The position numbers and the translations under genes are program-made. A stretch of 16,005 nt of DNA. Origin: Treponema sp. Lineage in GTDB: Bacteria; Spirochaetota; Spirochaetia; Treponematales; Breznakiellaceae. Below, one piece after another: positions 1-6,325 of the stretch (positions are counted from its first letter, which is position 1; each line of letters opens with the position of its first letter). Below the pieces are notes generated by a model. That model was not told the DNA's origin. It saw nothing but the letters and a program-made list of their open reading frames with translations, and searched no databases. Location of the stretch: the NCBI GenBank assembly GCA_031273835.1, contig JAISRD010000193.1, positions 1 through 16,005 of the forward strand. Reading direction: 5' to 3'.

Positions 1-200
1 TCGGCGGCGGTATAAGCCGGGGCCGTAATAAGGGCCCCGGCCTTGACCCGGAACCCGGGGGCGGCGGCCCTGCCGTCCACCAGAATAAGCCCCTTCCGAA
101 GAAGGGCGTGCAGCGCCGAGAGGGGAAGGTCCGGCAGGGCTTTGCGGAGTATGCGGTCCAGGCGGCGGCCCGAATCATCCGCGGCGGCGCGAAGGATCAT
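1..200 (-). CDS. RluA-family pseudouridine synthase, N-terminal S4 domain (partial, runs off left edge)
   Basis: A minus-strand reading frame opens with ATG at 200-198 and stays open to the window edge (66 codons visible). The visible protein begins MILRAAADDSGRRLDRIL and continues through a segment ALHALLRKGLILVDGR, followed by a valine/glycine-rich strand. This is the pattern of the small S4 RNA-binding domain at the N terminus of RluC/RluD-type rRNA pseudouridine synthases: the RLDR start, then the helix before a 'LI.VDGR' hairpin. The catalytic domain with the active-site Asp lies outside the window, so the substrate uridine and the exact subfamily cannot be given. There is no clear Shine-Dalgarno sequence; a TACAAT hexamer lies 5 bp before the ATG. 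It is transcribed divergently from the YuiD-like gene at 288. An S4 domain of another protein is possible, but the RluA type fits best. Confidence 0.72.
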   Translation of the reverse strand, partial: MILRAAADDSGRRLDRILRKALPDLPLSALHALLRKGLILVDGRAAAPGFRVKAGALITAPAYTAA

Positions 201-205
201 GGTTT

Positions 206-211
206 ATTGTA
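206..211 (-). promoter_or_regulatory. Candidate -10 box of the pseudouridine synthase gene
   Basis: TACAAT on the minus strand (5 of 6 matches to TATAAT) ends 5 bp before the ATG at 200. No good -35 element is visible at 16-18 bp. If used, transcription would begin at or beside the start codon, giving a leaderless mRNA. Confidence 0.3.
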
Positions 212-251
212 TCACATCCGGCCTCGTCCAAACAGGGATACTCCTGAAAGC

Positions 252-278
252 TTGACATGAGCCCCGCTCCTGTATGAT
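252..278 (+). promoter_or_regulatory. Candidate sigma-70 type promoter for the yuiD-rnf gene run
   Basis: A perfect TTGACA at 252-257 is followed after 15 bp by TATGAT at 273-278. A second -10-like TATAGA lies at 281-286. Expected initiation falls near 285, only a few bases before the ATG at 288, and no Shine-Dalgarno sequence precedes that ATG. The 15-bp spacer is short for sigma-70, so the exact -10 is uncertain. The 87-bp gap (201-287) holds divergent signals for both flanking genes. Confidence 0.5.
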
Positions 279-287
279 GGTATAGAA

Positions 288-776
288 ATGGGCCTGGTAT
301 TTTATCCGCGTTCCGCAGCGGTTCGGGATTTTTTTGAGAATCCCATCTTTTTATCCGCCCTGTGGAGCTGGTTTTTTGCCCAACTGGTCAAAACGCTTAT
401 CTTTCTGCTCCGGTCAAGAAAAAAAAGCCTCCGGGATACCTTTGAAACCCTGATGTGGAGGACCGGCGGTATGCCTTCCAGCCACTCGGCCCTTGTTTCT
501 TCCATGGCAGCGGCGGTGGCCTTCTACGAGGGAATAGACACCAACCTCTTTGCCGTTACCCTGATGCTGGCGCTGATTATCATCCGGGATTCCCTGGGGG
601 TGCGCCGTTCTTCGGGAATTCAGTCCCGGATGATCAACCTCCTGGGCCGCCAGGTGGCGGAAAAGTTAAAAACCGACTACCGTCCCATCAAGGAAATTAA
701 CGGACATACCCCCCTGGAAGTGGCAGTGGGAGTGCTGCTGGGGATCTTCATCGCCGCGGCCTATCGTTTTCTATAA
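288..776 (+). CDS. YuiD/DUF212 family (divergent PAP2-like) membrane protein
   Basis: This 162-residue protein belongs to the family of Bacillus YuiD, known as divergent PAP2 or DUF212. The diagnostic motifs are present in order: NPIFLSALWSWFFAQLVK (18-35), TGGMPSSHSA (59-68), a membrane segment ending in IIIRDSLGVRR (97-107), and GHTPLEV (139-145), followed by a C-terminal hydrophobic helix. Three to four membrane segments are expected. The PSSH and GH signatures resemble the phosphatase motifs of PAP2 lipid phosphatases, but an activity for this family is not settled, so none is assigned. Length is normal for the family. The ATG at 288 gives the expected family N terminus. It is the first gene of the plus-strand run; the next gene starts 5 bp after its stop, which suggests cotranscription with the Rnf-like genes. 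Confidence 0.88.
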   Translation: MGLVFYPRSAAVRDFFENPIFLSALWSWFFAQLVKTLIFLLRSRKKSLRDTFETLMWRTGGMPSSHSALVSSMAAAVAFYEGIDTNLFAVTLMLALIIIRDSLGVRRSSGIQSRMINLLGRQVAEKLKTDYRPIKEINGHTPLEVAVGVLLGIFIAAAYRFL

Positions 777-781
777 GACCC

Positions 782-2224
782 ATGAGTTCCCCCGGATCTT
801 TCTTTGCCGCCCTGCTGCCCGCCCTTGGTTTCGGCTTTTTTTGTTCCCTGCTGACCTTCCGTTGCGCCGCGCCGGGTCCCGGCGGGGAGGGCGGGGAGGG
901 CTGGGCCGTGCTCCGCTGTCCGGCGGAAATTCCCGACCGGGAAATCGGGGAAAAACTCAGGTTCCAGGGCATAACCTATGTTTCGGAATCAACCCAGCAT
1001 GTGTTTTTGAATGATTTTGGGGAAATTCTCGAACTTCCCTTGGACCGTTACCGGGACAGGGTGGAGCCCTTTGATCCCCGGGACGACGGCTATGCCGAAA
1101 AGCTAAGAGCCTTTTTTATCAGGGAGGGGGAGCGTTATTTTTTCCTGGAAGGGAGGGGCGGAAGGACGGCGCTGGAAAAGAAGCTCCTTCCGGCCCTGGG
1201 AAGCCGGGAAGAGGGCCGCTGGGTCCTGGACTATCCCCCTTCACGTTTTCCCTGGCCGGCCCTCGTTTCCTTCGCCGCCGCCGCCCTGGTTTTTGTGATC
1301 CTTGCCTGTCTGCATAGGCCCCCCGGGGAGGCCTTTGCCGTCCTCTGCGCGGTCCCGGTCCTCCTCCCCCTGGCTTTGAGCGGCCCCCAGGGCCTTGGCC
1401 CGGCGGGAATTTTGGCTTCCCTGTTTTTTATCACCAGGGAAGCTTTAATCGAGTGGTTCTGCGGCATGGGGAAGCACAGGGGGATTTTTTTAAGGAGGAA
1501 AACAGGGGAGATCCTTGGGGAATGGCTTTTTCTCTACCGTTCCGCTGCGGCGGCGGTTTTTTTTCTCCTTATTCCTTACGGTTTTCTCTGTTTTTCCGGG
1601 GGGATACCCCTGGGATTGGCCCTTGTTCCCGCCTATGGGGCGGCGCTGGTCCTGGGCCGCCGGGCGGCGGCCGGGGGGGAAATCAGGGCCTTTTACCCCC
1701 TGCCGCTTAAGCCCCCGCCGCTTAAGGAGCTTCCGGCCTCCGCCGCCGGCGCTTTCCGGCTGGGGGGCCCGGCGGGGGTCCTCTCGGTTTTTACCCTGGC
1801 TCAGCTGCTTGCCTTCGCCGCCGCGGAGGAACCGGCGCCGCGGCCCTTCGCCGCCTTTCCGGGTCCTGAGGAATACGCCCGGCACGCCGCCTTTCAGAGC
1901 GGCTTTTCCTTCAGGCCCCTGCATAGGGGCGGCGGCGTTTACGGAACTTATTCCACCGGTTCCGACGGCCTGATTACGGGTTTTACCGAATTTATTCCCC
2001 CGGAACCCGAAATTCCCCCTTATCCGCCCTTTACCGGAACGGAAAAAGACACGCCGCCGGAGGGCCGGAAAATCCCCCCCGTCTTCACGGCCCTCCTTGC
2101 TCTCTTTTTTATGGTCCTGCAAACTCCGCGGGCCCGCCTCCCTGCGGGGCCCCAGCGGAGGGGTGGAGGCCCGCCGGGGATAGCAAAAAGAAAAAAATCC
2201 TGCTATAAAGTGAATGGCCCATGA
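782..2224 (+). CDS. Unrecognised polytopic membrane protein linked to the rnf-like genes
   Basis: I do not recognise this 480-residue protein. An N-terminal hydrophobic segment (about 7-25) is followed by a soluble stretch of about 130 residues, probably extracytoplasmic, then hydrophobic helices near 159-177, 184-200, 208-226, 254-271, 275-292 and 328-347. A Pro/Gly-rich loop (350-430) and a last helix (433-447) with a basic tail complete it. The soluble domain carries an YVSESTQHVFLNDFGEILEL stretch, with no motif I know. The ATG at 782 lies 5 bp after the YuiD stop and has no Shine-Dalgarno sequence, so it may depend on translational coupling. Its last four bases overlap the rnfC start (ATGA). 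The tight linkage makes it a candidate accessory subunit of the Rnf-like complex; this is inference. The coding frame is supported by length, position and the opposite strand lacking a family match. Confidence 0.72.
   Translation: MSSPGSFFAALLPALGFGFFCSLLTFRCAAPGPGGEGGEGWAVLRCPAEIPDREIGEKLRFQGITYVSESTQHVFLNDFGEILELPLDRYRDRVEPFDPRDDGYAEKLRAFFIREGERYFFLEGRGGRTALEKKLLPALGSREEGRWVLDYPPSRFPWPALVSFAAAALVFVILACLHRPPGEAFAVLCAVPVLLPLALSGPQGLGPAGILASLFFITREALIEWFCGMGKHRGIFLRRKTGEILGEWLFLYRSAAAAVFFLLIPYGFLCFSGGIPLGLALVPAYGAALVLGRRAAAGGEIRAFYPLPLKPPPLKELPASAAGAFRLGGPAGVLSVFTLAQLLAFAAAEEPAPRPFAAFPGPEEYARHAAFQSGFSFRPLHRGGGVYGTYSTGSDGLITGFTEFIPPEPEIPPYPPFTGTEKDTPPEGRKIPPVFTALLALFFMVLQTPRARLPAGPQRRGGGPPGIAKRKKSCYKVNGP
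2182..2209 (+). promoter_or_regulatory. Candidate internal extended -10 promoter and small inverted repeat ahead of rnfC
   Basis: Just before rnfC the GC-rich sequence gives way to an A-rich patch. TGCTATAAA at 2201-2209 matches an extended -10 element (TG-N-TATAAA), with predicted initiation near 2216, about 5 bp before the rnfC ATG at 2221. The element overlaps the right arm of a 6-bp inverted repeat, ATAGCA/TGCTAT, separated by 15 bp. No convincing -35 is visible. It lies inside the 3' end of the preceding gene, so it would be an internal promoter. Confidence 0.35.
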
Positions 2225-3528
2225 AGACGGTTTACTTATTTCACCGGGGCGGTATCCGGTATACGGATTCAACCGTGCCTCCCCGCAATTCCAGCGCGGC
2301 GGCTTTTCTCCCCGGCCTGTCGGTGATTCCCCTGGTTCAGCATATCGGGAACCGGGCCAATCCGGTGGTTGCCGTGGGGGACCGGGTAAGCGAGGGTATG
2401 CTCATAGGCCGGGGACAGGGCATGGGTTCCGCGAACATCCACGCCACCGTGCCGGGCAGGGTGGTGCGTACCGTCTCCTGGAAGATGGCCGGGGGGCTCA
2501 CCAACGACGCCCTGGTTATCAAGATGGAAGGGGGCTTTGAAAAGCTGGGAAAAACCGAGGAAATTTTTCCCTGGCAGGGCCTTTCGTCCTTTGAACTCCA
2601 GCGGATCATCGCCGAATTCGGCATTGTGGAAATGGAGGGTTCCGGCAGGCCCGTTTCGGATATGCTCTACGCCCTCAATTCCGCCAAGGACTCGGTTACC
2701 CTGGTGGTCCGCTGTGTTTTTGACGATCCCTGGCTTGCCGCCGATTACGTGCTCTGCAAAGAACGGAGCGCCGCCGTGGCCGAGGGGATACGCATAGCCG
2801 CCAGGGCGGGCAGGATGAGCCGTATTATTATTGTCCTGTCCTGGCGGGAAAAAGAACTGGGGACCATGCTGACGGCGGCCCTGGGAAATTCCGAATTTCC
2901 CGTTGATCTGGTATTGACCGGGGCCCGTTATCCCCAGCGGAACAGGCGGGAACTTGAACTGGTGCTCCGGCGCTTTGCCAAAAAAGAGGGGGTCAAGCTG
3001 GGGTCCCTCCTTGCCCTGGGGCCCGCAACCCTGGCGGCGATCCATGACGCGGTAAAATTACGGAAACCCATACTTGACCGTTATGTGGCCGTGGGCGGTT
3101 CGGCAATTAAAAAACCGCAGGTGATGAAGGTAAGGATAGGGACCAGGATCGGGGAGATCTTTGAAGAATGCGGGGGCTTTGTCGATAAGCCCCGGCGTAT
3201 CGGTTCCGGTTCTCCCCTTTTAGGCCGGACGGTGGTTGATTTGGACGAACCGGTGATCAAAACGAGCTTCGCGATTTTCGCGGCCCTTTCGGGGCAGATC
3301 GGAAGTTCCGGGCAGAGCAAATGTATAGGCTGCGGGGAATGCAGGGCCGTATGCCCCGTGGGGCTGGACCCGGAGCTGCTCTACAAATGCCGGAATGGCC
3401 TGGATAACAGGGAATTTAAACCGGGACGGGCGGCGGAGTGCCACGGTTGCGGCTGCTGCGAGCTGGTCTGTCCCAGCGCCCTGCCCCTGAGTACCAGTAT
3501 TATCCGTTCGGCCTTAAGGGGGAACTAG
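2221..3528 (+). CDS. rnfC: RnfC-like electron transport subunit with two [4Fe-4S] motifs and degenerate flavin/NADH site
   Basis: In Rnf complexes RnfC is the membrane-associated cytoplasmic subunit that exchanges electrons with NAD(H) through FMN and passes them via two [4Fe-4S] clusters. This 435-residue protein has the family layout: an N-terminal biotinyl-like segment (about 45-100), a Complex I 51K-like domain (about 125-300), an SLBB-type region (about 300-350), and two clusters, C368-x2-C371-x2-C374-x3-C378-P and C407-x2-C410-x2-C413-x3-C417-P. The usual GLGGAGFPT loop is replaced by EMEGSGRPV (137-145), the NGAECEP segment by RCVFDDP (164-170), and YPQGG by YPQRN (237-241). NADH and FMN binding is therefore doubtful, while the iron-sulfur module looks intact. 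The start overlaps the preceding gene by 4 bp. The rnfD-like gene follows by 1 bp. Family assignment is firm; electron donor is open. Confidence 0.88.
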   Translation: MKTVYLFHRGGIRYTDSTVPPRNSSAAAFLPGLSVIPLVQHIGNRANPVVAVGDRVSEGMLIGRGQGMGSANIHATVPGRVVRTVSWKMAGGLTNDALVIKMEGGFEKLGKTEEIFPWQGLSSFELQRIIAEFGIVEMEGSGRPVSDMLYALNSAKDSVTLVVRCVFDDPWLAADYVLCKERSAAVAEGIRIAARAGRMSRIIIVLSWREKELGTMLTAALGNSEFPVDLVLTGARYPQRNRRELELVLRRFAKKEGVKLGSLLALGPATLAAIHDAVKLRKPILDRYVAVGGSAIKKPQVMKVRIGTRIGEIFEECGGFVDKPRRIGSGSPLLGRTVVDLDEPVIKTSFAIFAALSGQIGSSGQSKCIGCGECRAVCPVGLDPELLYKCRNGLDNREFKPGRAAECHGCGCCELVCPSALPLSTSIIRSALRGN

Positions 3529-3529
3529 G

Positions 3530-4582
3530 GTGGATTTTTCCCTTTCTCAAAAACCCCAGATCAATCTTGCCTGTTCCACCCGGGACAGGATGTGGCTTGT
3601 CGCCGCCTGCGCCTTCCTTGCGGTCCTTCAATCTTCCCTGGACGATTCTTTCCTGTCCCTGCGGGTTGCCCTGGCCGCCCTGGGGGGGACCCTCCTGACG
3701 GAACTGCTCTTCAACTTAAGGGACAGGCGCTTTACCCTTAAGGACGGAAGCGCCGCCGCGTCGGCCCTGGTGCTGGCCCTGTTCCTCCCCAACCAGATCA
3801 ACCCCCTGTTCGCCTTCTGCGGCGGCGTTTTTGCCATGGCGGTGGTAAAGCACAGCTTCGGCGGCCTGGGTTCCAACTGGGTGAATCCCGCCGCCTCGGG
3901 CTGGCTTTTTATACGTTTCACCTGGCCCGATGCGTTTAACCGCTGCCTTGAAAATTCCCACCTGGTACGGCTTGCCGCCGCCCTGGAAAGCGGCCTGCGG
4001 AATTCCCAGGGTTCTCCCCTGGGGATGCTGAAGATCAACGGCTGGCAGGGCGGCGACGTCGATACTTTACTCGACTCGTTCCTTAACAATACGGTTTTTT
4101 CCTTTACGGGGGTTACGCTTCCCGGCGGGTACCTTAGTTTCTTTGCCTATCCCGGTCCGGGGATCATCGCCGACAGGGGGCTGCTGTTCCTTATTTTGGG
4201 AACCATAACGCTTGCCGCCTTCAGGACCTTCCGCCTTTGGCTCCCCCTATTGTTCCTCTGCTTCTATTCTTTTTTGGTAAGGATCTTCGGCGCCCTTCCC
4301 TTTGGGGGGACCCTGGGAAACGGGGATATGCTCTTCGGGATCTTTTCCGGGGGAATAATCGCCGCCGCCTTTATGCTGATCGCCGAACCCGCCACGGGTC
4401 CTAAGTCCTCGCCGGGCCAGGCGATCTATATTTTTCTCGCCGCCTGCTTTGCCTTCCTGTTCCGTTTTCCGGGGCATGAACCCTACGGCGCGGCCGCCGC
4501 GGTTTTGCTGGGGAATTCCCTGGTTCCCCTGATCCGCCGGGGGGAAAACAAATTCTTTTACGAAAAACGGAGACAGCCGTGA
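3530..4582 (+). CDS. rnfD: RnfD-like membrane subunit with Ser at the covalent-flavin position
   Basis: This 350-residue polytopic protein belongs to the NqrB/RnfD family, which carries covalently bound FMN and forms part of the membrane core. Family landmarks are the N-terminal hydrophobic cluster, WVNPAASGWLFIRF (117-130, matching FNPA), and the C-terminal region AEPATGP...GQ...GHEPYGAAAAVLLGNSLVPLI (285-336). The flavinylation motif SGATPLGLLK appears as SQGSPLGMLK (159-168), so Ser162 stands where the FMN-accepting Thr is expected. That alignment is mine, by eye. The protein starts with GTG at 3530, 6 bp after a good Shine-Dalgarno sequence (AAGGGGGA, 3516-3523). Its stop overlaps the next GTG start (GTGA). 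An alternative Thr-containing stretch, TGVTLP (193-198), resembles the motif less well. Confidence 0.85.
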   Translation: MDFSLSQKPQINLACSTRDRMWLVAACAFLAVLQSSLDDSFLSLRVALAALGGTLLTELLFNLRDRRFTLKDGSAAASALVLALFLPNQINPLFAFCGGVFAMAVVKHSFGGLGSNWVNPAASGWLFIRFTWPDAFNRCLENSHLVRLAAALESGLRNSQGSPLGMLKINGWQGGDVDTLLDSFLNNTVFSFTGVTLPGGYLSFFAYPGPGIIADRGLLFLILGTITLAAFRTFRLWLPLLFLCFYSFLVRIFGALPFGGTLGNGDMLFGIFSGGIIAAAFMLIAEPATGPKSSPGQAIYIFLAACFAFLFRFPGHEPYGAAAAVLLGNSLVPLIRRGENKFFYEKRRQP

Positions 4583-5043
4583 AGGGACCTGAAAAATTTT
4601 GGGGCTTCCCCCTTGAACGGCGGCCCCTGCTTTTAAGCGTTGTATGGATAGGGGCCGTACTTCTGTTCGGCGGCCTGCTGTGGTTTTTTACCCAGCCGCT
4701 GCGCACCCAGGTTTTGATCGAAAAGATCAACAGGGAGCTGGCGGATCAGGGCGAAACCCGCCGTATCACCGGGGTACTCCCCGGGGGAAGGGCCTCCGGT
4801 TTCGGGACCTGGTATTCCCTGGACGGCGTTTCCGGTTCCGGCAGGGCCCTTGTGTTTACCCTGCTGCGGGGAAGTTCCGCCGCCGCCTGCGCCGCCCTGG
4901 TGGACCCGGAAGGCGCGGTGGAGGCCCTTCTGCCCCTCAGCGAAAACGCCTCCCGGATACTGGAGGGCCTGCCTGAGCCGGTGTACCGTTTTTACGAGGG
5001 CCGTATTGAAAAAGCCGCCCGCCGGCCGGGAGCCTCACGGTGA
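4579..5043 (+). CDS. rnfG: Short RnfG-like protein lacking the flavinylation motif
   Basis: RnfG normally has one membrane helix and an extracytoplasmic FMN-binding domain of a roughly 200-residue protein, with FMN bound to Thr in an SGATxTS motif near the C terminus. This protein has 154 residues. A single membrane helix (about 17-38) follows a basic N terminus. A segment GSGRALVFTLL...ALVDPEGAVEALLPLSEN (87-123) resembles the first half of the FMN_bind domain. It then ends without an ETPGLG-like stretch or any SGATxTS; the C terminus is RRPGASR. A DGVSGSG sequence (82-88) looks vaguely like the motif but has Gly at the acceptor position. The start is GTG with GGAG 6 bp upstream. Identity rests largely on operon position between rnfD and rnfE, plus topology, so it is less certain than its neighbours. 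Confidence 0.62.
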   Translation: MKGPEKFWGFPLERRPLLLSVVWIGAVLLFGGLLWFFTQPLRTQVLIEKINRELADQGETRRITGVLPGGRASGFGTWYSLDGVSGSGRALVFTLLRGSSAAACAALVDPEGAVEALLPLSENASRILEGLPEPVYRFYEGRIEKAARRPGASR

Positions 5044-5699
5044 ATCCCCAGATGAAGTCCCATCCGTTCTGGGGGGTCCACGCTCCCCTTTCCTCCCTGA
5101 GCGGCGCGGGGCTCTTGATCATCGCTTCGGACCGCGTTATTTCGGCCCTGATCTGCGCCCTTGCCCTTATCTGGATAGGGGGCGTTACCATGCTGGCCGC
5201 GGGCCTGGGGAGAAGATGTTTTCCGGATTCCGCCCCTTCCGTCCGGGGCGGCCCCCCGCCGGAAGGGTCCGGCGCTTTCGGGGCGGACGCCGTTTTGGTT
5301 TTTCTTTCCGCCCTGGCGGCGGGCATCTTCTATCTGGCCCTTTCTTTAACGGAGCCCATACTTGCCCTGGAAAGCGGTCTCTTTATTCTGTTAAGCTCCG
5401 TTTTTGTCATCGGTTCGGGACTGTACCGCAGGGTTAAGACATACGATACCGCCGAGATGCTTTTCAAGGCCGTGTCGGAGGCATTTGTGCTGGGGGTCCT
5501 TATTATCGGCTTTGCCCTGATTCGGGAACCCCTGGGCCGTGGAACCCTTTCCCTGCCCGTCATAGGAACGATCCGTTTTATGAAAGAAGGGCCCCTGCGC
5601 ATACTCCAGGTTTCGCCGGGGGCGCTGATCCTCTTCGGTTACGGCGCGGCGGTGTTCCGGTATTTCAGGAACCGGAACACCAATTCGGAGGACGATTGA
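5040..5699 (+). CDS. rnfE: RnfE-like membrane subunit without cluster cysteines
   Basis: RnfE (NqrD family) is a membrane protein that, with RnfA, binds an intramembrane [2Fe-2S] cluster through one pair of conserved cysteines each. This 219-residue protein keeps the N-terminal NP, several membrane helices (about 17-54, 83-103, 110-127, 142-161, 190-207) and the closing signature LIREPLGRGTLSLP (160-173), matching the family's AIREILGTGTLFG. At the first Cys site the family GLCPL reads GVHAPL, giving His14. At the second, the family NCIILG reads SVFVIG, giving Val121. The only cysteines are 39 and 60, away from these sites. A hydrophilic insertion (57-82) between helices is unusual. The start is GTG overlapping the rnfG stop, and the stop overlaps the rnfA ATG (TGATG). 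Confidence 0.78.
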   Translation: MNPQMKSHPFWGVHAPLSSLSGAGLLIIASDRVISALICALALIWIGGVTMLAAGLGRRCFPDSAPSVRGGPPPEGSGAFGADAVLVFLSALAAGIFYLALSLTEPILALESGLFILLSSVFVIGSGLYRRVKTYDTAEMLFKAVSEAFVLGVLIIGFALIREPLGRGTLSLPVIGTIRFMKEGPLRILQVSPGALILFGYGAAVFRYFRNRNTNSEDD

Positions 5700-6274
5700 T
5701 GTCCGCCTTTGCGCTGGTTCTCTTTTCGGCCCTTGCTCTGAATCTGCTCCTCACCTTTGCCCTGGGTCTCCAGGAACTTGTTTCCCGCGAACGGGAGCCC
5801 GCCTTTCATACCTATTATCCCTGGCCGCTGCTTTTTGCCGTAACCCTTCTGCTCTGGGTGATCCTTGAACGTATCCTCGCGCCCCTGGCAGGCGGCATGT
5901 TTTACCTTGTCCTGTATCCCCTCGCGGTGCTGGGAAGTTTCGGCGCCGAAAGGCTGCTTTTCAGGCTTTTCCCGAAGCTGGGGAAAAACCCCGTTATATT
6001 CAGGATAGGTTCAAGTTATAACGGCCTGTCCCTTGCGGCCCTTGTTTTAACCGATATTTTAGCCCTGAGCTTTGCCGACGCCCTCCTCCTTGCCTTTGCC
6101 TTTTCCGGGGGAGGGCTTCTGGCCTTCCTTATCATCAAGGAAATTCAAAAAAGGTCCTTTTATGAGACCCTTCCCGCCGGTCTGCGGGGCAGACCCATGC
6201 TGCTCCTGGCCCTGGGGCTGCTGTCGCTGATCTTTTCCGCCGCGGCGGTTTTTTTCCTCCGGGTCCTCCTTTAA
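5699..6274 (+). CDS. rnfA: RnfA-like membrane subunit, cysteine-free
   Basis: This 191-residue, highly hydrophobic protein has six apparent membrane segments and closes the rnf-like run. It matches RnfA/NqrE in size, in the ALNLLLTFALGL entry (13-24), and in the C-terminal segment LPAGLRGRPMLLLALGLLSL (158-177), which parallels the family's PKAFRGTPIALITAGLMAL. The two cysteines that ligate the intramembrane [2Fe-2S] cluster are missing: LGICPFLG reads LGLQELVS (Gln25), and TNCAVLG reads YNGLSLA (Gly109). The protein contains no cysteine at all. I chose the ATG at 5699 over a TTG at 5696 because GGAGGA (5687-5692) lies 6 bp upstream of the ATG, and the ATG overlaps the rnfE stop. Orthology is supported mainly by order, size and topology. 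Confidence 0.72.
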   Translation: MSAFALVLFSALALNLLLTFALGLQELVSREREPAFHTYYPWPLLFAVTLLLWVILERILAPLAGGMFYLVLYPLAVLGSFGAERLLFRLFPKLGKNPVIFRIGSSYNGLSLAALVLTDILALSFADALLLAFAFSGGGLLAFLIIKEIQKRSFYETLPAGLRGRPMLLLALGLLSLIFSAAAVFFLRVLL

Positions 6275-6324
6275 AAAGCGCTTTTCAGAATATAAAAAGT
6301 AGCGTACACTGTTATACATATAAC
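6274..6324 (+). promoter_or_regulatory. AT-rich regulatory gap before the GH57-like gene, with two inverted repeats
   Basis: The 51-bp gap between rnfA and the GH57-like gene is AT-rich against its surroundings. It holds a perfect 12-bp palindrome AAAAGCGCTTTT (6274-6285) touching the rnfA stop, and an inverted repeat GTTATA-CA-TATAAC (6311-6324) that ends 1 bp before the ATG. The latter contains a -10-like TATACA (6313-6318). There is no Shine-Dalgarno sequence. The palindromes could be operators; neither is a convincing terminator because no T-run follows a loop. Confidence 0.4.
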
Positions 6325-6325
6325 A

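Noticed and set aside
43..255. Plus-strand open frame of 70 codons at the left end
   Set aside because: It lies opposite the S4 domain of the pseudouridine synthase, has an Arg/Ser-rich composition typical of an antisense frame, and matches no family.
1490..2272. 260-codon minus-strand frame opposite the unrecognised membrane protein
   Set aside because: The product is rich in Gly, Arg, Lys and Pro with no domain, as expected for the reverse of a GC-rich gene, and it conflicts with the overlapping operon on the plus strand.
2269..3045. 258-codon minus-strand frame opposite rnfC
   Set aside because: It is antisense to a clearly recognisable RnfC and has no family features.
4937..5699. Possible frameshift joining the short rnfG-like gene to lost C-terminal sequence
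   Set aside because: I looked for SGATxTS after the rnfG stop in the other plus frames and saw none; the next gene starts at once with a good RnfE-like N terminus, so the short length seems genuine.
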